NCBI GenBank assembly: GCA_003022655.1 | Contig: PXSX01000147.1 | Location: 1-8,160, forward strand | DNA from: Bacteroidetes bacterium QH_1_64_81 | GTDB taxonomy: Bacteria > Bacteroidota > Rhodothermia > Rhodothermales > Salinibacteraceae | Length of the DNA: 8,160 nt | Direction: 5' to 3' | Shown here: positions 1 to 5,595 of the stretch, piece after piece | Position numbering within the stretch: position 1 is the stretch's first letter | How the letters are laid out: each line of letters opens with the position of its first letter | Made by a program: the position numbers and the translations under genes | The notes under the pieces: model-generated | Databases searched by the model: none | Told to the model about the DNA's origin: nothing | Seen by the model: the letters and a program-made list of their open reading frames with translations, nothing else

Positions 1-3
1 CAG

Positions 4-1312
4 GGTCTATCTCCGCGTGTGCGGAGGCACCGGGCGGCCCGCCGGGGCTTCGCCCCCTATCCACGGTCTATCTCCGCGTGTGCGGAGGCACCCTCGCGGC
101 GGTCCTCGCTGTCCGCATCCCGAAGGGTCTATCTCCGCGTGTGCGGAGGCACCCTTGACTGGTACCTGCCGGGGAATCACGGCCAGGGTCTATCTCCGCG
201 TGTGCGGAGGCACCCCATCGGGCAGCTCGGTGCCCTCCTGGTCGCGCGGTCTATCTCCGCGTGTGCGGAGGCACCCTATCCGTGTTCAGCCGAACCTCGA
301 TGTACGAGGGTCTATCTCCGCGTGTGCGGAGGCACCCCACTCTTCGCGGACACCTGCATGGCGGGCAACGGTCTATCTCCGCGTGTGCGGAGGCACCGGG
401 TACATCTCGTCATCGAGACCGAGCGCTCGGGGTCTATCTCCGCGTGTGCGGAGGCACCAGCGTGCTTCCGGCACTGAACGTGGCGCTCGCGGGTCTATCT
501 CCGCGTGTGCGGAGGCACCCGTTGTTGACCGGATCGGTCTCGACGACGTCGGGGTCTATCTCCGCGTGTGCGGAGGCACCGACCGGAAGGTGATCGTGTC
601 GGACTCAGCGAGAGGTCTATCTCCGCGTGTGCGGAGGCACCGAGCTTCCGGGCATTTTTCTCCGTCACCCCCAGGGTCTATCTCCGCGTGTGCGGAGGCA
701 CCCCACGGGCGTCGCGTGTCGTTTCCATAAGTGGAGGTCTATCTCCGCGTGTGCGGAGGCACCATGAACACGTTGATGGCGTGCTCGGTGAAGAAAGGTC
801 TATCTCCGCGTGTGCGGAGGCACCCGTCACCCGTGGAGTCGTAGCTGGTCGAGCGGAGGTCTATCTCCGCGTGTGCGGAGGCACCGTTGGAATCCAGCAC
901 CCCCGACCATTGAGCAAGGGTCTATCTCCGCGTGTGCGGAGGCACCGGCCAAAGAACACGACCTTACGACCGGGTCAAAGGTCTATCTCCGCGTGTGCGG
1001 AGGCACCCAAGGGGGTCCGCAAATGCGACCCCACGATGTAGGTCTATCTCCGCGTGTGCGGAGGCACCCGTCACAAAGGCCGGAAACCACGTCACGATCA
1101 CGGTCTATCTCCGCGTGTGCGGAGGCACCCGCCCCATCGATACATCGGACCAACATCATTCAGGTCTATCTCCGCGTGTGCGGAGGCACCATCCGGAACA
1201 ACCTTCATTTTATAGCTGTCTGAGGTCTATCTCCGCGTGTGCGGAGGCACCCTTACACTACCCACCTACCCAGAAGCAGCCCGAGGTCTATCTCCGCGTG
1301 TGCGGAGGCACC
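4..1312. CRISPR. CRISPR array, 22 identical repeats, type I-E-like
   Basis: The repeat is 28 nt: GGTCTAT, stem arm CTCCGC, loop GTGT, stem arm GCGGAG, then GCACC. Repeats start at 4 and every 61 nt after that up to 1285; all 22 copies read identically. Every spacer is 33 nt, and no two look alike. The window opens with the last 3 nt of another spacer, so the array continues to the left. A 28/29-nt repeat with a 6-bp GC-rich stem and a 61-nt period is typical of type I-E. Read on the minus strand, the repeat has a 5-nt lead GGTGC and a tail ATAGACC after the stem, which resembles the E. coli I-E handle ATAAACCG; this would mean crRNA is made from the minus strand. The decayed repeat at the right end instead suggests the leader lies to the left. 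Strand is therefore left open. No cas genes are visible, so the subtype rests on the repeat alone. Confidence 0.97.
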
Positions 1313-1345
1313 CCTGCTACAACTTGTCAGGAGCAGGGAGCTACG

Positions 1346-1373
1346 GGCCTCTCGCTCCGTGTATTGCTCCAAA
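1346..1373. repeat. Degenerate terminal CRISPR repeat
   Basis: This 28-nt stretch begins exactly 61 nt after the last intact repeat, so the preceding spacer (1313-1345) is also 33 nt. About 15 of 28 bases match the consensus, with 12 of the first 17 matching; the second half, including the right stem arm, is mostly lost. Decay concentrated in the distal half is the usual look of a leader-distal terminal repeat. The match is modest and chance similarity is not fully excluded, but no search of position was needed to find it. Confidence 0.65.
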
Positions 1374-1521
1374 GAGCGACAGTCTGTCGCAGGGCATGTT
1401 CGCCCCACATACTGAGGGGCAGCGTCGAGAAATGCAATCCGCAGCGACGTGCCCGCCAATGTGACGCCTCAGACTCCGGATTTTCCGGAGTGGGTCCCCC
1501 GTTTCCCCCGAAGGAAGACGG
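1374..1521. other. Hairpin-rich spacer between CRISPR array and UDG-like gene
   Basis: No gene is supported here. Three inverted repeats are visible. GCGACA/TGTCGC (1376-1381 and 1385-1390) has a 3-nt loop. GCCCCACA/TGAGGGGC (1402-1409 and 1413-1420) has one mismatch. The perfect 7-bp pair ACTCCGG/CCGGAGT (1473-1479 and 1485-1491) has a 5-nt loop. The last lies about 30 nt past the stop of the minus-strand UDG-like gene. None is followed by a T-run on either strand, so they are not standard intrinsic terminators. If the array leader lay on this side, this would be the leader, but it is not AT-rich. Confidence 0.5.
1473..1491 (-). terminator. Possible 3' hairpin of the UDG-like gene
   Basis: ACTCCGG and CCGGAGT form a perfect 7-bp stem with a 5-nt A/T loop, 31 nt downstream of the stop at 1522-1524 on the minus strand. 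There is no U-tract, so it could be a 3'-end stabilising hairpin, a protein-binding palindrome, or a non-canonical terminator. Confidence 0.35.
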
Positions 1522-2199
1522 TCAATAATGGGCGGTGTTACTTGACGGTTCTTCGATCCCAAGGGTCATCTCCTCGATAATCGTTTCCATCCCCGCCTCA
1601 AACTTGTGTGCCCCGCCCTGCGAGGGGTGCCGCACGTACGTGGGATCGGCGTTCACCTCCTTGAGCGCCCGCTCTCCCTTGCGGCCGACGCCCACCGCGC
1701 GGCCGGGGTCGAGGGCGTCGAGCAGTCCCCGCAGCAGGTCGTGCCATTCGCGCACCTCCGACCGACGCGGCGTGCGGATGGACAGCGGGTCGTCCGCGTC
1801 GTGGGGGTGAAGGGGCAAGCTGTTCCAGACGAAGAAGTGGGGAAAGTACGGCTGAAGGACGCGCCAGAAGATAGAGGCGCTGCATTCGGTGATGGGCACG
1901 TCCTTGCGACTCGTGGCCGTGCCGTCGATCGGGAAGTCGGGGGCAGTGAGCTGCGATTCGCTCGTCACCGGCACCCCCGAAAAGCGACAGCCCCAGGGCC
2001 CCGGGGCTTCGAGCAGCAAGAAGAGACGCGGGGTCTCGTCAAAGCAGTCCAGGTAGCGGCGCACGTTGTTGCGGCGGTGGGCCGGGGCGTCCGCCACGTC
2101 GAGATCATCCCGGCGGTCGCGGTAGGGATTGAAGAGCTCGTCGGTGGACGGGGTGGGGAAGACGTGCGCCTCGAAGAGATCCCAGACCGTATGGAGCAT
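1522..2199 (-). CDS. Uracil-DNA glycosylase superfamily protein
   Basis: Probably a base-excision-repair glycosylase that removes uracil or a related damaged base from DNA. In the long reading (262 aa from GTG at 2310) the motifs are LLLEAPGPWGCR at residues 98-109 (matching the GEAPG-type motif 1, with the usual first Gly replaced by Leu), GVPVTSE at 112-118, the LPLHP segment at 165-169, and HPSQGG at 228-233 (the HPS-type motif 2). These match UDG-superfamily proteins of the EAPG/HPS type, not family-1 Ung, which has GQDPYH. I place the start at ATG 2199 (225 aa) because the extra 37 residues are a Pro/Phe/Ser-rich stretch that looks like translated leader. The alternative GTG at 2310 overlaps the upstream TRAP gene's stop as TAGTG, an arrangement compatible with translational coupling. 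Exact substrate specificity cannot be read from the sequence. Confidence 0.75.
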   Translation of the reverse strand: MLHTVWDLFEAHVFPTPSTDELFNPYRDRRDDLDVADAPAHRRNNVRRYLDCFDETPRLFLLLEAPGPWGCRFSGVPVTSESQLTAPDFPIDGTATSRKDVPITECSASIFWRVLQPYFPHFFVWNSLPLHPHDADDPLSIRTPRRSEVREWHDLLRGLLDALDPGRAVGVGRKGERALKEVNADPTYVRHPSQGGAHKFEAGMETIIEEMTLGIEEPSSNTAHY

Positions 2200-2309
2200 G
2201 CTGCGAGGGGGAGAGGGATGCGATGAAGGGAAGAAGTACGGGGGAAGAGGAAAGGGGGGAGGCTTCGGCATTGGGAGTCGGACGACAGCCCGCAGCTTTC
2301 CCCACCGCA

Positions 2310-3449
2310 CTACGTGGATTCGCTGGCCGTATCACCGGTGCGGGGGAAGGCAAAGTCCGCGTAGCCCATCTCGGCCGTTCCGAACCAGCGGTAGGCGCTC
2401 TCGCGGGCGTCCTTGTAGGCCTCGTAGATCTCCCGGTACTGCTTGTTGCCGGAGGCGTTGTCTTCCAGGGTCTGTGTCGTGATCTCCTGCGCCCGCGTCA
2501 TGACCTCGTCGGGAAAGCGGCGGAGCGTGATGTCCTGGTCCAGCAGGCGGTCGAGGGCTGCCGGATTTTTGTGGTCGTACTGGGCGAGCATGTTAAGGCT
2601 GGCTTCCGACGCCGCCGTCTTCAGCGCGTCCTGGTACTGGGTTGGAAGGCTTTCGTACGCGTCCCGGTTCACGTAGAAGGTGAGAGCGGGGCCCGGCTCC
2701 CACCAGCCGGGGTAGTAATAGTGCTGGGCCACCTCGTAGAAGCCGAGCTTCTCGTCGTCGTAGGGCCCTACCCATTCGGCCGCGTCAATCGCACCCCGCT
2801 CCAGCGATGGATAAATTTCCCCACTCGGCAGGACCTGCGTGTTGACCCCCATCTCGCTCATGACACTGCCCCCGAGCCCCGGAATGCGCATCTTCAGCCC
2901 GCGCATGTCATTCAGGGACGTCACCTCGGTCCGAAACCACCCCCCCATCTGTGTGCCTGTATTGCCGCCCGGCAGGTTGAGAATGTTGAAGTCGGCGAAG
3001 AGGTCGCGCATCAGGTCCATGCCGCCGCCGTAGAGCAGCCACGCGTTGTACTGGCGGGCCGTGAGGCCAAAGGGCACCGTGCAGTCGAACGCCAGCGCGG
3101 GATTTTTGCCGATGAAATAGTAGCTGGCCGAGTGTCCCATCTCCACGGTGCGGTTCTGCACGCTGCCCAGTACCTCAAGGGACGGAACCAGCTCGCCGCC
3201 CGGATACGTGAGGATCTCGAAGTTGCCGTCTGTGAGGGCCTTGAGACGCTCGGCCAACACCTCGGCCGCGCCGTAGATGGTGTCGAGCGAGCGGCTGAAG
3301 CTGGAGGCGAGCCGCCACCGGACGTGCTTGTTGGGCTGGACGTTCGGCGCCCCCTCGCTGGCGGACGACTCCCCGTTGCCACAACCAGTGAGCAGGCTCG
3401 CGCCGGCGGCGCCGAGCAGGGCCTTCTTCGTGAAATCGCGCCGTTCCAT
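2310..3449 (-). CDS. TRAP transporter solute-binding lipoprotein, DctP/TakP-like, Tat-exported
   Basis: A 379-aa extracytoplasmic binding protein of a tripartite ATP-independent periplasmic transporter, which delivers an organic acid to a DctQM-type permease. The N-terminus MERRDFTKK carries a twin-arginine motif, followed by a hydrophobic stretch and the lipobox LLTGC with Cys23, so a folded, lipid-anchored exported protein is expected. The mature domain starts near residue 42 (HVRWRLASSF). Landmarks are GGNTGTQMGGWF (161-172), GLKMRIPGLGG (184-194), LPSGEIYPSLERGAIDAAEW (207-226) and the VGPYDDEKLGFY run at 227-238. These resemble the TakP branch (2-oxoacid/lactate-type binders); Gln167, Arg188 and Glu225-Trp226 sit where ligand or metal contacts are expected. 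The ligand is inferred only to be a carboxylate. No permease genes lie in the window. The start is fixed by the Tat motif directly after it. The gene ends TAG at 2310-2312, next to the UDG-like gene, so the two may form an operon. Confidence 0.92.
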   Translation of the reverse strand: MERRDFTKKALLGAAGASLLTGCGNGESSASEGAPNVQPNKHVRWRLASSFSRSLDTIYGAAEVLAERLKALTDGNFEILTYPGGELVPSLEVLGSVQNRTVEMGHSASYYFIGKNPALAFDCTVPFGLTARQYNAWLLYGGGMDLMRDLFADFNILNLPGGNTGTQMGGWFRTEVTSLNDMRGLKMRIPGLGGSVMSEMGVNTQVLPSGEIYPSLERGAIDAAEWVGPYDDEKLGFYEVAQHYYYPGWWEPGPALTFYVNRDAYESLPTQYQDALKTAASEASLNMLAQYDHKNPAALDRLLDQDITLRRFPDEVMTRAQEITTQTLEDNASGNKQYREIYEAYKDARESAYRWFGTAEMGYADFAFPRTGDTASEST

Positions 3450-3876
3450 GAGTCGGAGAAAGACTAATTCAAGCGCTAAGAAGCTGTTTTAATTCATACC
3501 TCGGGGCTGCGAGCGGCAGCGATGGCCTGCAAATCGCCTCCGGTCTCGGGCGGTAGTTCCACTACAGCCCTCGCCCATGGGCCGATTTTGGCTCATCGGT
3601 GCTCGCTCTCGCGAACCGACTCAAAATTAAAACAGCTTCTACGTGTACGAGGGGCATTCAGTATAGGGGGCAATACATCCCCCCGCAACCGCCTCGTTGC
3701 CCTGTGCAACCGATTCATAGATGGCCTGTCCGTTTCGAGTGCATCGCCGAGCGACGCCCCGGCCCCGGAACCGGTTGGGGAGACGGAGTTGTAGCGGGAG
3801 GACGTGATGCGTGACGGCGTGATGCGTGATGAGTGATGCGTGAAGGTTCTCACCCTCACGTTTCACGTCTTACGTT
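3450..3876. other. 427-nt gene-free region with structured repeats
   Basis: It lies between the start of the TRAP binding-protein gene and the stop of the SDR gene, both on the minus strand, so it should hold the promoter of the TRAP gene. Small open frames on either strand have no recognisable features, and one is partly built from translated GTGATGCGTGA repeats. It contains a perfect 16-bp inverted repeat (3479-3494 with 3625-3640), local small palindromes such as GTAG/CTAC around 3555-3567, and the repeat cluster at 3804-3880. I see no tRNA, and no RNA family or promoter I can name. Confidence 0.6.
3479..3640. repeat. Perfect 16-bp inverted repeat flanking 130 nt
   Basis: AGAAGCTGTTTTAATT at 3479-3494 is the exact reverse complement of AATTAAAACAGCTTCT at 3625-3640. 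The left arm is about 30 nt upstream of the TRAP gene start codon. The bases flanking the arms do not show an obvious target-site duplication, and no transposase lies between them. It could be a duplicated operator for two outward sites, a long-range stem, or the ends of a small non-autonomous element. Confidence 0.6.
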
Positions 3877-3880
3877 TCAC
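3804..3880. repeat. GTGATGCGTGA / ACGTTTCAC repeat cluster
   Basis: GTGATGCGTGA occurs three times, at 3804-3814, 3819-3829 and 3833-3843. It is followed by two copies of ACGTTTCAC at 3858-3866 and 3872-3880. The third 11-mer can pair with TCACGTTTCAC (3856-3866) at 9 of 11 positions, giving a hairpin with a 12-nt loop. The final ACGTTTCAC includes the stop codon of the minus-strand SDR gene (3877-3879), so the cluster sits right at the 3' end of that transcript. It may be a dispersed intergenic repeat or a termination/stability element. Confidence 0.6.
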
Positions 3881-4602
3881 TCCTCACGATGCGGTCGGAG
3901 CGGGCGCAGGACGACCTCGGAGATGAGATGGTTCGTCGGCGACTCGAGCACGTGCTGCACCGTCGCCGCCACGTCTTCGGGCTGGAGAGGGTTCTCGGTC
4001 ATCTCCGTGCCGGCCACGTCGAAGAAACTGGTGTCCACAGAGCCCGGGTAAAGGCACGTCACCCGGATGCCGTCCTCGCGAACCTCCTTCATCACCGCCT
4101 CGCTGAAGCCGCGCACGGCGAACTTGCTGGCGTTGTAGGCGCTGATGTTGGGATTGCCCAGCAGGCCCGCGATGGAGGCGATGTTCACGATGTGGCCCCC
4201 AAAGCCGGTCTCGTCGTTCTGAGCGCGCATCGTGGGCACTGCCTCGCGGGTGCAGAGGTAGACGCCCCGCACATTGGTGTCCATCTGGACGTCGAAGGCC
4301 TCCGTGTCGAGGTCGTCGACGAGGCCGAATTGGCCGAGGCCGGCGTTGTTGATCAGCACGTCCAGGCGCCCGGCCTCGGCGTCGACCGTGTCGAAGGCCG
4401 CTTCCACCCGATCCTCCTTCCGGACATCGCAGGAGACGGGATGGAAAGCAGGGCCGAGATGGTTCTGCAGGGCGTCGAGCCGATCGGTGGACCGGGCGAG
4501 TCCGTAAACGGTCGCGTCTTGGTCGACGAGCATTCGGGAGAGCTGTGCCCCGAGGCCTTTGCTGGCTCCGGTGACGACGGCAACGGCGTCGGTGAGATCC
4601 AT
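3877..4602 (-). CDS. Short-chain dehydrogenase/reductase (SDR), NAD(P)-dependent
   Basis: A 241-aa cytosolic oxidoreductase of the classical SDR type, a full-length Rossmann-fold protein. The cofactor loop is TGASKGLG (11-18), D59-V60 fits the adenine-contact position, NNAG is at 85-88, and Asn110 is the structural/catalytic Asn. The catalytic triad is Ser143 (in NIASIAG), Tyr156 and Lys160 (YNASK), followed by the YPGSVDTSF loop (185-193). All key residues are present, so it should be active. The acidic/neutral context after the second strand does not clearly settle NADH versus NADPH. The substrate cannot be assigned. The closest general look is the FabG/3-oxoacyl-reductase-like group with a short C-terminus. 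It appears to be a single gene: the next gene upstream on the same strand ends 162 nt away and an inverted repeat lies between them. Confidence 0.93.
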   Translation of the reverse strand: MDLTDAVAVVTGASKGLGAQLSRMLVDQDATVYGLARSTDRLDALQNHLGPAFHPVSCDVRKEDRVEAAFDTVDAEAGRLDVLINNAGLGQFGLVDDLDTEAFDVQMDTNVRGVYLCTREAVPTMRAQNDETGFGGHIVNIASIAGLLGNPNISAYNASKFAVRGFSEAVMKEVREDGIRVTCLYPGSVDTSFFDVAGTEMTENPLQPEDVAATVQHVLESPTNHLISEVVLRPLRPHREE

Positions 4603-4687
4603 GCGACGAAAGAACTGAGCCTTGAGGGGAGGACACGAGAATCTAGGTCCTCATACCGGGGCCGTGGGCGTCGGATCGGGGTCCCCG

Positions 4688-4711
4688 CTAAGGATTCTGT
4701 TGAATCCTGAG
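4688..4711. repeat. 10-bp inverted repeat between LolA-like and SDR genes
   Basis: AGGATTC (4691-4697) and GAATCCT (4702-4708) form a perfect 7-bp stem around a TGTT loop. It extends to CTAAGGATTC/GAATCCTGAG with one A-G mismatch. It lies 57 nt past the stop of the minus-strand LolA-like gene and about 90 nt before the SDR start. There is no T-run, so a terminator is possible but not certain; an operator for the SDR gene is an equal alternative. Confidence 0.4.
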
Positions 4712-4764
4712 CATGGGCCCCCTCTCACCTTGCCCGTAGTGGGGTCCGGCCTCCGTGCCCACAC

Positions 4765-5436
4765 CTAGTTGAACACCCCTTCCGGGATGCCTTCATTCAC
4801 GCGAACGTCCTGCACCATCTGCCGGCGCTGCTTCTCGGACATGTCCATCTTCGTTTGCATCGTCGTGCGCCAGGCCAGAGTTATGCCCTCTGTCGTGCGG
4901 TAGTCCTCGAAGTTCATGACGACCTCTGTAGGCTTGCCGCCACCCTGTTGCGGGGACTGCACCATCTGGAGCCGCGCAGGGACGTACCGCTCCGCGTTCA
5001 CGTAATAAGTCATTTCCTGCGCATCGCTTTCCATCTCCGACGCGTTTTCGACCTCGAGCACGTGGCACTTCACACCGTTTACGGTCTCCGTACCGGCATA
5101 CGTGGCATTCTTCGACAACTCCTCGAAATAAGTCGGGTTCGACGAGGTGGTCGTTGGGGCGTTGCCCAGGGCGGAGAGGAGCGAGCTCTCGCCCGTCATT
5201 TTGACCTCTGTTTCCAGAGCCGGGACTCCATCCTTCATGACCTTTCGGTGGTACGACGTATACAGGCTCGTCTCCACGACGTAGTTGTCCACGTTCTCAA
5301 GCTGGTCCTGGTACTGGGCTTTCATCTTCTCCGCGATCGACTGGGCCGACTGGGCTGCTGCCGAGCGGGGGACGAGGGAGAGAAGGCTTGCACAGAGAAG
5401 GAATGCGAGGAAAATCCTGAATCGACGCATGGACAT
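4765..5436 (-). CDS. Secreted LolA/LolB-fold-like protein of unknown function
   Basis: A 223-aa exported protein. The N-terminus MSMRRF plus a hydrophobic run (residues 7-22) and RSAAAQS form a Sec signal peptide, with cleavage expected near residue 28 or 29. The mature part has alternating strand-like segments: YVVETSLYTSYH (52-63), EVKMTGESS (77-85), GVKCHVLEVE (121-130), EMTYYVNAERYVPARLQMV (141-159), VVMNFEDYRTTEGITLAWRT (172-191). This pattern, including a 'YVNAERYVPARL' type step followed by 'DYRTTEGITL', resembles outer-membrane lipoprotein-sorting (LolA-like) proteins of Bacteroidota-like bacteria; identity is not certain. There is no lipobox. An in-frame second ATG at 5430 is an alternative start. 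The open frame extends far upstream to 6252 only because it runs antisense to trmH; that extension is not coding. It is transcribed divergently from trmH. Confidence 0.72.
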   Translation of the reverse strand: MSMRRFRIFLAFLLCASLLSLVPRSAAAQSAQSIAEKMKAQYQDQLENVDNYVVETSLYTSYHRKVMKDGVPALETEVKMTGESSLLSALGNAPTTTSSNPTYFEELSKNATYAGTETVNGVKCHVLEVENASEMESDAQEMTYYVNAERYVPARLQMVQSPQQGGGKPTEVVMNFEDYRTTEGITLAWRTTMQTKMDMSEKQRRQMVQDVRVNEGIPEGVFN

Positions 5437-5595
5437 GGAGAAACAGGGTTGTTTGAGGAGGTGGTGAAAAGAGGCTTGTGAACCTACACGAAACATTGGG
5501 ACCAGGCCGGGCACGTTCAACCACAACTCTGTGACTTCTGCTCCTTTGATTGAGCAAAACATCGATGCCTTCCGACCTTCTTTCAGACGATCAAC
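5437..5595. promoter_or_regulatory. Divergent intergenic region, LolA-like gene and trmH
   Basis: This 159-nt gap must contain promoters for two outward-facing genes. It is visibly more AT-rich than the flanking coding DNA (for example 5537-5565). I see no clear SD sequence before either start and no promoter element I would assert. The placement is inferred from gene orientation only. Confidence 0.4.

Noticed and set aside
17..1528. Several open frames across the array with recurring peptides such as GLSPRVRRH, SISACAEAP and VYLRVCGGT
   Set aside because: They are translations of the CRISPR repeat. The 61-nt period is one more than a multiple of 3, so successive repeats cycle through the three frames and give these three peptides in turn. 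No real protein is indicated.
1606..2226. 206-aa open frame on the plus strand opposite the UDG-like gene
   Set aside because: Antisense to recognisable EAPG and HPS motifs; no features of its own.
1522..3449. UDG-like and TRAP genes as part of a novel CRISPR-linked defence system
   Set aside because: Both families are common housekeeping/uptake genes, the TRAP gene is unrelated to defence, and adjacency to the far end of an array is not evidence of a shared function.
2223..3467. 414-aa open frame on the plus strand opposite the TRAP gene
   Set aside because: Antisense shadow in GC-rich DNA; the minus strand has a clear Tat lipoprotein and TRAP motifs throughout.
3522..3859. Small open frames of 70-90 aa in the gene-free region on both strands
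   Set aside because: No start context, domain or composition support; one on the minus strand begins by translating the GTGATGCGTGA repeats.
3889..4710. 273-aa open frame on the plus strand opposite the SDR gene
   Set aside because: Antisense shadow; the minus strand has a complete SDR motif set.
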